Of a DNA stretch of 22,349 nt, positions 1 through 8,453 are shown in pieces. Source of the stretch: Entophlyctis helioformis (taxonomy: Eukaryota; Chytridiomycota; Chytridiomycetes; Chytridiales; Chytriomycetaceae). Location: positions 1-22,349 of the forward strand of contig JAHLKH010000302.1 in the NCBI GenBank assembly GCA_025526915.1. Reading direction: 5' to 3'. Numbering within the stretch: position 1 is the first letter of the stretch; each line of letters begins with the position of its first letter. The notes beneath the pieces were generated by a model. The model did no database searches. It was not told the DNA's origin and saw only the letters and a list, made by a program, of their open reading frames with translations. The position numbers and the translations under genes were made by a program.

Positions 1-111
1 GACATGGTCGTCTTTCTGGACGAGCAGCGCAAGGTGTGCTGCCTCGCTGTCGCTGTTGCTTCTTGGGCGGCGCTTTGGACTCTGGTGGACACACTGACCG
101 GCTGACTGACC

Positions 112-144
<33 letters not shown>

Positions 145-571
145 CCTCTCTCTGCCCTGGACAGGACTCGGAGGAGCCCATCGTGTCCGACTTTGAGCTG
201 TCAGAGACCCTCTGGGCAAAGGCGTCCATTCCGCCCACGGATCGTGTGAACCTGTGGCTGGGTGTAAGCACCTCTTTGTCTCGCCCTGTTGTCTCGCTGC
301 GCCTGCCATCCAGGCGGCCATCCAGGCGGCCATACGCTGCGCATCTGACCCGTGGTGTGCCATGCCGCAGGCAAACGTCATGCTCGAGTACCCCATTGGC
401 GAGGCCAAGGACCTGCTCACATCCAAGCTCGCCAGCGCAAGGCTCTCGCTCGAGCAGGTCGATGAAGATCTCGAGTTCATCAAGGAGCAGATCACGACCG
501 TCGAGGTCAACATGGCCCGCGTCTACAACGAGGACGTGCGCCGCCGGAGACAGCAGACGGCCTCGGCTTAA
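1..571 (+). CDS. PAC10/VBP1: Prefoldin subunit 3 (partial, 5' end outside window)
   Basis: Subunit of the cytosolic hexameric prefoldin chaperone, which hands unfolded actin and tubulin to the CCT chaperonin. Three exons are visible: 1-33, 165-263 and 371-571. Both introns are GT-AG (34-164 and 264-370) and phase 0. Spliced, the protein runs through the core SIPPTDRVNLWLG-ANVMLEYPI and ends with the diagnostic QITTVEVNMARVYNEDVRRR block shortly before the TAA stop. This is the alpha-class prefoldin C-terminal coiled coil (EEDLEF-type heptads, here EQVDEDLEFIKEQ). The N-terminal coiled coil lies beyond the left edge. The first intron carries a (CTGG)n tract. The next gene lies tail-to-tail on the other strand, with stops about 170 nt apart. 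The family assignment is firm from the conserved C-terminus; only the first splice site (aag|gtgtgc) is less certain. Confidence 0.9.
114..144. repeat. (CTGG)n microsatellite in prefoldin intron 1
   Basis: About seven perfect CTGG units lie inside the intron. A second, imperfect tract of the same motif lies in NDUFS3 intron 1 (about 3905-3950). No function is inferred. Confidence 0.85.
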
Positions 572-742
572 GCAACCCGCCAGTGGGAGGGGATGGACTG
601 GACTGGACTGGGACTGAGCAGGACTGGACTGGACGGAGCAGCAGTGGCGGATGAAGCGAGGAGACTGCATCGAAATGAACAGCATTGTGAATGAGCAGCG
701 TGCATGTTGGATCGCACGCGCAGAGTGGCTGGCCGTCTTTCG

Positions 743-1812
743 TTACGCCGACGTCCACAGACTGGAGCAGAGTGGCGTCGACTTGCTGTCGTGGACGGCC
801 TGGAGTGCGTGCCGGGCCATGTCTGCCGCAATCTCGTCCAACGATCTGTCGGCATCCACCATCTGCAAGCGGACAGTCAGCCACCAGCCGCTCGACAGCC
901 GGGACGAAGCGGCTGCTCACCCTCCAGCCAGCATCCGCAAGACTGTGGAAGTTGGCCCGCACTTTGGTCTGGAACTCGACGCGCTCGTAGCGCTCCTCGC
1001 CGTACCCAGACCGTCTGGACGCGGCGGCCGGGTCCAAGTCCAGGAACATGACCAGATCTGGCTGCAGCAGACCGACGTCGGGGTTCTTGCACCAGCCCAG
1101 ATCCATCCCCTGCACGGACAGCAGCCGTCAGCAAACACGTCTGGCACTGCAAGTCGCGTTGGTGCATGCATGCAAGCACATGCCTTGGCGGCAGAGTAGG
1201 CTACTCCCGAAAAGGCGTATCGGTCCACCACAAGCGTCTCGCCGCCCTCAAGTCTTGCGCGCAGACCCGGCCTGCACCACACCATGCCGTCCACAGCGTC
1301 AGTCGGTGTGCCACAACTCCACGCGATGCGATATGATGAGATGAGATGCGATGTGGGGATGAGCATCGAGGGACTTGCATGGACTCCCAGCGGTTGGCTG
1401 AAAAGAGCAAGTGCGCGGCATGGTCATCGACGTCTTTGCTGCCCCTGAGGTACTGGTCAATGAGCTTGCCCGTCTCTGAGGTGCGATCTGTATGTCCAGA
1501 CACCGAGCATGTCAGCACTCGGACTGTCCAGATCTGGCGTGTCCGAACACGATGCAGCCATCCATCCAGGCTTGTAGCAGGCATTGCATGGCATGGCATG
1601 GCATGGCATAGCATATCACTGCATGGCACAGCATGGACCCGCAAGCAAGCCTGCTGAGAGAGACAACTGGCGAGGCACTTGCCAGGAAACTTGACGGCAG
1701 ATGCACGGACGCCAGCCTTGTGCAATGCACCGACGAGACGCTCGCACTGCGTTGTCTTGCCGCACCGGTCGACACCCTCGATGACAATCAGAGCGCCTCG
1801 TGCAGCTGTCAT
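743..1812 (-). CDS. CDC8: Thymidylate kinase (dTMP kinase), five exons, three GC-AG introns
   Basis: Phosphorylates dTMP to dTDP with ATP in DNA precursor synthesis. Exons on the minus strand are 1812-1683, 1487-1379, 1271-1184, 1109-921 and 862-743. They sum to 636 nt and 211 residues, against about 212 for the human enzyme. P-loop: EGVDRCGKTTQ at residues 12-22. The FPDRTSETGKL, LLFSANRWE, DRYAFSGVAYSAAK (96-109), DLGWCKNPDVGL and LID-like RRSGYGEERYE (141-151) blocks all match the eukaryotic family. Introns 1-3 start GCAAGT, GCAAGT and GCATGT and end in AG; intron 4 is GTGAGC-AG. No GT donor keeps both frame and homology for introns 1 and 3. For intron 2 the only GT choice would delete about eight residues. 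Intron 1 is 195 nt, open in frame, and holds ATGCC repeats. Identity is near certain; exact junctions are inferred. Confidence 0.92.
1581..1610. repeat. Pentanucleotide GCATG/CATGC repeat in thymidylate kinase intron 1
   Basis: About five imperfect GCATG units lie in the intron. A similar run occurs in the lipase intron near 15904-15922, also a minus-strand intron. Confidence 0.7.
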
Positions 1813-1918
1813 CTAACTCCGCAAGACAGGTTGTATCAGTCCACGCCAGTCCATGCCAGTCCACGCTCCTTCAAGTGGTCTCGCTCTCACCTTGAGTGAT
1901 TTGCTGGCAAATCACAAA

Positions 1919-2362
1919 ATGGTCGCAAGACTGGCACTGGCACAGGCAGCAGGAGCCGCACGGCCGACGACCGCAGCAGCGTCCGCACCACAGGCATGGC
2001 ACACAGCAGCCCGCCGCACGGTCGCCAACGCCGCCGTCACACGGCCGGTCAACACCAACCCGCACATGTTCCACCAGACGGTCGTCCACTCGGACGGCTC
2101 GACGTTTACGATCCGCACCACGTCGCCCCGCTCGCTGCTGATCCTCACCCGAGACACCCGCAACCACCAGCTGTGGAACCCCACGTCGCTGTCGGTCGAC
2201 GACCGCGGCGGCGAGCTGCGCAAGTTCTCGGAGCGCTTTGCCGACCTGGGCGATATGGGCAGCCTGGAAGACGAGGTTGCGTTTGATGCGCCGGTGCCTG
2301 TGGCCAAGGCGGCGCCGGTGGTTGCGGCTCCGCAGGCCGGCAAGAAGGGCAAGAAGAAGTAG
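1919..2362 (+). CDS. Mitochondrial large-subunit ribosomal protein bL31m
   Basis: Single-exon gene of 147 residues. The start at 1919 is preferred because it follows AAAA and opens an Ala/Arg-rich, Asp/Glu-free N-terminus (MVARLALAQAAGAARP), as expected of a matrix presequence. An upstream in-frame ATG at 1853 would add an unlikely extension. The core (QTVVHSDGSTFTIRTTSP, then LTRDTRNHQLWNP) matches the bacterial-type L31 fold of fungal mitoribosomes: SDGSTF plus the TRDTRNHxLWNP motif. The tail is Ala/Pro-rich and ends in a lysine cluster (KKGKKK). Its start codon lies about 106 nt from that of the divergently transcribed thymidylate kinase, so the two may share a promoter. Confidence 0.85.
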   Translation: MVARLALAQAAGAARPTTAAASAPQAWHTAARRTVANAAVTRPVNTNPHMFHQTVVHSDGSTFTIRTTSPRSLLILTRDTRNHQLWNPTSLSVDDRGGELRKFSERFADLGDMGSLEDEVAFDAPVPVAKAAPVVAAPQAGKKGKKK

Positions 2363-2596
2363 GCACGCAGCCGGCCTGTGCAGGAGAGGATAAAGGGGGA
2401 GGCCGTCGGCGGCAGCGGCAGCGGCATGGCTGGCAGGCCACATGCAGAATGAATGCACCAGGGCAATATCTTGGCACGGCAGTGGTTTATTGGACGGCGC
2501 ATTGCAGTGGTGCATCGTCGCTTAGAGGGCAGACGCAGACGCAGGCACATGGAGACAACAAGGTGTTCATTGGCAACAAGCGGCACGGCACAGCGA

Positions 2597-3340
2597 TCAC
2601 TTGCGCATCTTGCGGTCCGTCATGATGACGTTACTGCGGTTGGCCAGCGCCTGCTTGTGCACCTGCTCGCGCTTGGTGAGGGCCGAGCTCGTGTTGTTCA
2701 TGACAGCCAAGATCTCGCGACCGAGCCGCTCGCCGGCCGACTTGGACGGGTTCTTTCCATTGAGCGCGGCATCGCGGATCCAGAGGATGCCGGCGCGGTG
2801 CCGCTTGCGGTCTTCGAGCGGGACGGGCATCTGCACGTTGCGTCCGCCGCGCTTGACCGTGACGACCTTGACCTGCGGGGCGACCTTTTCGACGGCCGCG
2901 TCGAGCACGGCGCGCGGGTTCTCGCGCGTCTCGAGCTGGATGTGCAGCAGGGCGTCGGAGAGGATCGAGCGGGCGAGCGACATCTTGCCCGAGCGCATGA
3001 TGGTCTTGACAAACAGCTCGAGGATGGGGCTCTCGCGCTCCAGGTTGAGTGCGGGATCTGTGGGGGCGACGATGGCCGGCTCGGCCTCGTGCTGCTGCTG
3101 CTGCTGCTGCTGGGCCTTTTGCTGCTGCTGTTGCAGAAGCTGCTCCTCTGGCGTCAAGAGCGCAGCGTCGAACGCAGGAACGGCTGTGATGGGTGCAGGC
3201 GCAGGCGCAGAGGCAGCGGCAGCGGCGGCAGCCATGAAGGGGCCCTTGGCAGCCATGGCCGCAGAGGGTGTGGGGGACGCAAGCGAGAATGCAGCGGGCG
3301 TGGACGACCAGAGTCTAGCGCCGGTCGATGCCGTCTGATG

Positions 3341-3376
<36 letters not shown>

Positions 3377-3554
3377 GAGTCCAAGTCGTTGTGAAGCACC
3401 TGCCAGGAACAAGAGGGTGAGCATGCGAGCGGCAGGCAGGATGCGGCAAGCGGGAGACGGGCAGCACGAGCACCACGACTACCACGAGCACCAACACCAC
3501 CGCACCTGCCGTGGCCAGCGGACGCAGGGCCGTCGAGAACAGACGCAGCGACAT
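2597..3554 (-). CDS. Mitochondrial small-subunit ribosomal protein uS7m
   Basis: Two exons, 3554-3506 and 3399-2597, joined by a 106-nt GT-AG phase-1 intron; 283 residues. Exon 1 encodes MSLRLFSTALRPLATA, a typical arginine/hydroxyl-rich mitochondrial presequence. That is why I reject the downstream ATG at 3424, which lies in the intron. The C-terminal 150 residues are ribosomal protein S7: SPILELFVKTIMRSGK, then LSDALLHIQ, PRAVLDAAVEKVAPQVKV, a KRGGRNVQMPVPL loop and a basic tail ending in MTDRKMRK. S7 nucleates assembly of the small-subunit head by binding 16S-like rRNA. Between presequence and core lie a polyalanine run encoded by (GCA)n and two glutamine runs encoded by (CAG)n. The start is 68 nt from that of NDUFS3, on the opposite strand. 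Confidence 0.88.
3090..3132. repeat. CTG/CAG tracts coding for polyglutamine in uS7m
   Basis: Two short CTG runs (CAG on the coding strand) encode about five and seven glutamines in the linker before the S7 domain. Confidence 0.85.
3342..3376. repeat. CTG trinucleotide run coding for polyalanine in uS7m
   Basis: About eleven CTG units. On the coding (minus) strand and in the spliced frame this is (GCA)n and gives a run of about twelve alanines just after the splice junction. Confidence 0.85.
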
Positions 3555-3622
3555 GGACGGCTTGGCGAGTGATCTGCAGGCAAACGCAAACGCTCATACC
3601 CGCAACCATCAACGACGCAACG
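3555..3622. promoter_or_regulatory. Shared promoter between uS7m and NDUFS3
   Basis: Only 68 nt separate the two opposing start codons, so core promoters and both 5' UTRs must overlap here or lie within the neighbouring genes. I see no TATA box. Both genes encode mitochondrial proteins, so a bidirectional promoter coordinating them is the natural inference. Confidence 0.55.
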
Positions 3623-5131
3623 ATGATCGCGCTTGGTGCTGCTTCTGCTGCTGCCCGCCGTGCCGGTGCCGGCGTGGCTGGCGTGGCCGGCGCCGTCCGT
3701 CGTGCTGCTGGTGCGTAGACGCCGCTTGCTGCCCCTGCTGCACACACCGGCCCTCTGGCGCTCCGGCCGCACACACATGGCCGCACTCCCTCGGCCGCAC
3801 GTCTCCTGCTGCCACGGCCAGCATCGCAGTCACGATGGCGAGAGGGCAAGAGGGCGAGAGGGCGGCTGCGTGGACGGCGGCGGAGAGTGTGCGGGCGGGC
3901 ATGCTGGCCGGTTGGCTGGCCGGTTGGCTGGCTGGCTGGCTGGCCGGCCGAGCTGGGCAGTCTTGGCCGACTGGCTGCCACACACAGGCTCTCCCGAGCC
4001 ACCCTTCCCGTCCGCTGTCCGTCCGGCTGCGTCTGCGTAACACACTGACTAAACTCTACATGCCGTCCATGCGCTGCAGTCGCTGGCGTGCGCTGCCAGG
4101 TCGCATCTCCGGCTGCCTCTGCCACCGCTGCCTCGGCCGGCCTCCGTGCCTTCCACGCTGCCCGCCCTGCTCTCAACACGGGTATGTCCGATCTTGCCTG
4201 CATCGTCGTCAGTCACCTCCACTTGCCATGGACAGAGCGTCGATCCATTTGCGGGCTTCTAGCTGGCTGGCCGTCACTGTAGCCTCAGCTGCCTGACGGC
4301 TGTGATCCAGTCTGGCAGGATTGGCCCGCTGACGCTCACTTGGATGCACAGGCGCCAGCGCCAACCCAGACCCTGCCGAGCTGCTCAAGACGACCAACAA
4401 GCTGCAAGAGTTTGGCAAATACATTGCCGCGTGCATGCCAAAGTACGTGCAGCAGATCTCCGTGTACAAGGACGAGCTCACGCTGTACGTGGCGCCGTCT
4501 GGCCTGATACCCGTCACAACCTTCCTCCGCGACCACCAAGCCACCAAGTTTGAGCAGCTGCAGGACGTTGCTGGTGTCGACTACCCGACGCGCGAGAACC
4601 GCTTTGAGCTCGTGTACCACCTCATGTCCATCCGCTTCAACACGCGCATCCGCATCAAGACGTATGCAAACGAAATCACGCCTGTGCCGTCGCTTGTGCC
4701 CGTGTACAAAGGCGCCAACTGGTTCGAGCGCGAGGTCTGGGACATGTATGGCGTGTTCTTCACGGACCACCCGGACCTGCGCCGCATCCTGACAGACTAC
4801 GGCTTCGAGGGCCACCCGCTCCGCAAGGACTTTCCTCTGACGGGCTACGTCGAGGTGCGCTACGACGACGAGAAGAAGCGCGTCATTGCCGAGCCGCTCG
4901 AGCTTGCACAGGCGTTCAGAATGTTCGAGTACCAGTCGCCATGGTAAGCGGTGATGATGGCAGGGGAGGGCACACATCCAACACGTCCAACCCGCCTGGT
5001 GGTAACGCGCCAATGTTGCATGTGCATGACGCAGGGAGCAAAACGGCGAAGGCACGCCCGTCAAGAAGCTGCTGCCCGAGCCGCCGGCAGCCGAGGCCGA
5101 CGCAGCCAAGCCCGCGGACAAGAAGGCGTAA
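3623..5131 (+). CDS. NDUFS3: NADH:ubiquinone oxidoreductase 30 kDa subunit (complex I, NDUFS3/NuoC)
   Basis: Peripheral-arm subunit of mitochondrial complex I. Exons 3623-3710, 4080-4181, 4352-4943 and 5035-5131 (879 nt, 292 residues). Introns are GT-AG with phases 1, 1 and 2. Exons 1 and 2 encode an Ala/Arg-rich presequence with FHAARPAL near the likely cleavage region. Exon 3 holds the whole complex I 30 kDa domain, including the signature [12 protein letters not shown] at about residues 189-200 and [20 protein letters not shown] after it, then the MFEYQSPW end common to the family. Exon 4 adds a charged Glu/Pro/Lys tail. Intron 1 is the longest in the window (369 nt) and carries an imperfect TGGC tract. 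The organism therefore has complex I, unlike Saccharomyces. Confidence 0.94.
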
Positions 5132-5350
5132 CTGGCGCGCATGGATGCCCGCTCACTACAAGGCGTGCTGCACTGACCTGCTCTGACCCGCACTGTGCAG
5201 CACTGTGCAGCGCGGCGCAGGCCGCCCCCCATCTATTCCACAATGAAGCCCCTCGCTGTTCTCCCGATCGCTGACGCCGCGTCCATCATCGGTCTCGCTC
5301 TGCAAGCCTCTTGCGCCACGTCAGACCACCCACTCGTGCGGCCCAGACAG

Positions 5351-5369
5351 CCAATCAGAAGCCGCCACA
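5351..5369 (+). promoter_or_regulatory. ERSE-like element upstream of BiP
   Basis: CCAAT at 5351-5355, nine bases, then CCACA at 5365-5369. This differs by one base from the animal ER stress response element CCAAT-N9-CCACG. A TCACGTGA palindrome follows at 5375-5382 and a second CCAAT at 5409-5413. The position, 180-200 nt before the BiP start, suits a promoter-proximal element. Function is inferred. Confidence 0.45.
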
Positions 5370-5374
5370 GACGG

Positions 5375-5382
5375 TCACGTGA
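5375..5382. promoter_or_regulatory. TCACGTGA palindrome (CACGTG core) in BiP promoter
   Basis: Perfect 8-bp palindrome with an E-box/bZIP-type CACGTG core, 6 nt after the ERSE-like element. It could bind bHLH or bZIP factors. Confidence 0.4.
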
Positions 5383-5487
5383 GCGGAGGGTTTCTGCGGC
5401 ACAAGCGACCAATGGGAGCGGGCCAGCAGTTCCTGAGGACAGCCAGATGCGTTCCCGCGGGTTCCGCGCGCCACGCGCCACTCGCCA

Positions 5488-5494
5488 TATAAAA
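5488..5494 (+). promoter_or_regulatory. TATA box of BiP
   Basis: TATAAAA, 52 nt before the ATG at 5547. This leaves room for a 5' UTR of about 25 nt and suits a strongly inducible gene. The surrounding 5132-5546 gap holds no other gene. Confidence 0.65.
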
Positions 5495-5546
5495 GCCGCC
5501 TGGTCCCGCCCCCGCTCCTGCCCGCCAACCCCGCAACCCGCACCCC

Positions 5547-6194
5547 ATGGCCCGTCGCTCTGCTGCAGGCCGCTCCGGCCTTGTTGCCGTGCTCTTTGCG
5601 CTCGTCGCTCTGCTCGCCGTCCTGCCCGCTGCCTTTGCCGCCGCTGACGCCAAGGACAAGATTGTCGGCCCCGTCATCGGTATCGATCTGGGCACCACCT
5701 ACTCGTACGTCGCTGCCTGCCTGCCCGCCTTGCCTGTCTGCCTGCATGCCTTTCAGCCTGTCTGCCATCCACGTCTGCCCACCACAATGGCTGACGCTCT
5801 CTCCCTCTCTCGCTGTCCAGCTGTGTCGGTGTGTACCGCAACGGCCGTGTCGAGATCATCGCCAACGACCAAGGTAACCGCATCACGCCCTCGTACGTCG
5901 CCTTCACCGACAGCGAGCGTCTCGTCGGCGACCCCGCCAAGAACCAGGCTCCCATCAACCCCTTCAACACCGTCTACGATGCCAAGCGTCTGGTCGGCCG
6001 TCGCTTTGACGAGAAGGACGTCCAGGCCGACATCAAGCACTGGCCGTTCAAGGTCATCAACAAGGACACCAAGCCCATCATCCAGGTCACCGTCAAGGGC
6101 GAGAAGAAGACCTTCACCCCCGAGGAGATCTCCGCCATGATCCTCGGCAAGATGAAGGAGATTGCCGAGTCGTACCTTGGCCAGTCCGTCTCCC

Positions 6195-6258
<64 letters not shown>

Positions 6259-7651
6259 TACCATTGCCGGTCTCACCGTGTCGCGCATCATCAACGAGCC
6301 CACCGCCGCCGCCATCGCCTACGGTCTCGACAAGAAGGGCGAGTCCAACATTCTCGTTTTTGACCTCGGCGGTGGCACGTTTGACGTGTCGGTGCTCACG
6401 ATCGAGGACGGCGTGTTTGAGGTTCTGGCCACCAACGGTGACACCCACCTCGGTGGTGAGGACTTTGACAACCGCCTCATTGCCCACTTTGTCCAGCTCT
6501 ACAAGAAGAAGACGGGCAAGGACGTGTCCAAGGATGCTCGCGCCATGGGCAAGCTCAAGCGCGAGGCTGAAAAGGCCAAGCGCTCGCTCTCGTCGCAGAT
6601 GTCGGTCCGTGTCGAGATCGAGTCCTTTGTCGACGGCAACGACTTCTCCGAGACCCTGACCCGCGCCAAGTTTGAGGAGCTCAACATGGACCTCTTCAAG
6701 AAGACGATGCGTCCCGTTGAGCGCGTGCTCAAGGACGCCAAGCTCGACAAGTCCAAGATCAACGAGATTGTGCTTGTTGGTGGCTCCACCCGTATCCCCA
6801 AGGTCGTTGAGCTCCTCGAAGACTTTTTCAACGGCAAGAAGGCGTCCAAGTCCATCAACCCCGACGAGGCTGTTGCCTACGGTGCTGCCGTCCAGGGCGG
6901 TGTCCTCACCGGCGACGACAACGAGGCGCTCAAGGACGTGCTCCTGCTCGACGTCAACCCCCTCACGCTCGGTATCGAGACCACTGGCGGTGTCATGACC
7001 AAGCTCATTCCCCGCAACACCCAGATCCCCACCAAGAAGGCCCAGATCTTCTCGACCGCCGTCGACAACCAGCCCGTTGTGCTCATCCAGGTGTTTGAGG
7101 GCGAGCGTCCCCTCACCAAGGACAACAACCTCCTCGGCAAGTTTGAGCTCACTGGTCTCCCTCCCTCGCCCCGCGGCGTGCCCCAGATCGAGGTCACGTT
7201 TGAGATTGACGTCAACGGCATCCTTCGCGTCGCCGCCCTGGACAAGGGCACCGGCAAGTCCGAGTCGATCACCATCACCAACGACAAGGGCCGTCTGTCC
7301 GAGGAGGACATTGAGCGCATGATCAAGGAGGCAGAGGCCATGGCCGACGAGGACAATGCTCTCAAGGAGCGCATCGAGGCCAAGAACCAGTTTGAGAACT
7401 TTGTGTACTCGCTCAAGACGCAGGTCAATGACGAGAAGGCCCTCGGCGGCAAGCTCTCTGACGAGGACAAGAAGGAGCTCCTCGACGCCCTCAAGGAGAA
7501 GCAGGCGTGGCTCGACGCCAACCCCACGGCCTCCAAGGACGACATTGACGAGCAGAAGGCCGAGCTCGAGGCGGTCGTCAACCCCATCACGGCCAAGCTG
7601 TACCAGGGCGGTGCTGGTGCCACCGACCCCGACGACCACGACGAGCTCTAA
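5547..7651 (+). CDS. KAR2: ER lumenal Hsp70 chaperone BiP/Kar2
   Basis: ATP-driven chaperone of the ER lumen. Exons 5547-5704 and 5821-7651, joined by a 116-nt GT-AG phase-2 intron; 662 residues. Signal peptide at residues 1-33 (arginine start, then [15 protein letters not shown]). The nucleotide-binding domain shows all Hsp70 motifs: [15 protein letters not shown] at 44-58 (split by the intron), [14 protein letters not shown] near 232-245 and [16 protein letters not shown] near 370. The interdomain linker is [11 protein letters not shown], followed by the substrate-binding domain and helical lid. The protein ends in HDEL, the ER retrieval signal usual in fungi and plants, which separates it from cytosolic and mitochondrial Hsp70. 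Codon use is strongly biased to C/G-ending codons, as for a highly expressed gene. A large open frame on the reverse strand is a shadow of this bias. Confidence 0.97.
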
Positions 7652-7784
7652 GCCAGCCGCGTCCAGTGTTTTCGTATTCCCCCCCTTCTTCTACTACTAG
7701 TACCACCACGTTCTTCTTGCCTACAGTTTTCAATGAAGCATCTGCGCATGTGCAAGCCGCTTTTATACACGGGTCGTTGACAGA

Positions 7785-8387
7785 TCACTTGAATATCTCG
7801 GTGATGGAGTTGGTCAGCTTGCCCTTGCCGAGCAGCGCTCCACAGGCGGGGCACACGTGTCTGGGTTTCTGTGCACCAAGGCGTCCTGTCAGCACGGCGT
7901 CCGTTGCAAACACACACAGCCACGCAGTCGCACACACCTTGAGCTCGTCAACGTCCACGGCAGAGCCCAGCCGCGCAGCAACGGTGCCTCTCAGCTTCGC
8001 TCCGATGCTGCTCGTCACGGACCGGGTCTCGAGCACGACCCGGGTGAGCACATTCTGTTGGCAGTTGACGCACGTCACGTACTGCGGCTTCGTGCCCCAC
8101 TGGATCGATGCCGGCTGGTACGCAATGACGTGCGGCGGCAGCTGCTGCTGGAACTGTGCCTGCTGCTGCGCCTGCAGGGCTTGTGCCTGCTGCGGCGGCG
8201 TCTGCGTAAACGTTGGTGTGTAGTAGATGGGCTGGACGGCTTGCGGCGAGGGCTGCTGCTGCGGTTGTTGCTGCTGCGGTTGTTGCTGCTGCGGTTGTTG
8301 CTGCTGCAGTTGCTGGGGGTACTGTCCAGACTGGGGCCGGGATGGCAACGGCGGTCCGTACGACGGCAACTGGTCGCCTTTGGTCAT
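7785..8387 (-). CDS. LITAF-domain-like zinc-binding protein with Gln/Pro-rich N-terminus
   Basis: Exons 8387-7938 and 7868-7785, 177 residues; the intron (7937-7869) is GT-AG, phase 0, 69 nt and open in frame. Residues 20-85 are Gln/Pro-rich with QQQQP repeats, like the cytosolic tails of LITAF and CDIP1, which act in endosomal trafficking. The C-terminal domain has CVNCQQNVLTRV at 106-117 and VDELKKPRHVCPACGALLG at about 145-163. These are the two CxxC zinc knuckles and the conserved spacing of the LITAF domain: 46 residues between knuckles, against 48 in the human protein. Unusually, the segment between the knuckles is polar (SSIGAKLRGTVAARLG) where the family has a hydrophobic membrane-inserting helix. 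The family call is fairly good; membrane association is doubtful. The stop is about 130 nt from the BiP stop, convergent. Confidence 0.72.
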   Translation of the reverse strand: MTKGDQLPSYGPPLPSRPQSGQYPQQLQQQQPQQQQPQQQQPQQQPSPQAVQPIYYTPTFTQTPPQQAQALQAQQQAQFQQQLPPHVIAYQPASIQWGTKPQYVTCVNCQQNVLTRVVLETRSVTSSIGAKLRGTVAARLGSAVDVDELKVCATAWLCVFATDAVLTGRLGAQKPRHVCPACGALLGKGKLTNSITEIFK

Positions 8388-8453
8388 GGTTGCGATGTTG
8401 GTTGTCTAGCCAAGCAGCAGTTTATTCCGCCATCATAAACCGCCACATGCAAC

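Noticed and set aside
5753..7639. 628-residue open frame antisense to BiP
   Set aside because: It mirrors the C/G-ending codon bias of the BiP exon; the sense strand has every Hsp70 motif. It is a shadow frame.
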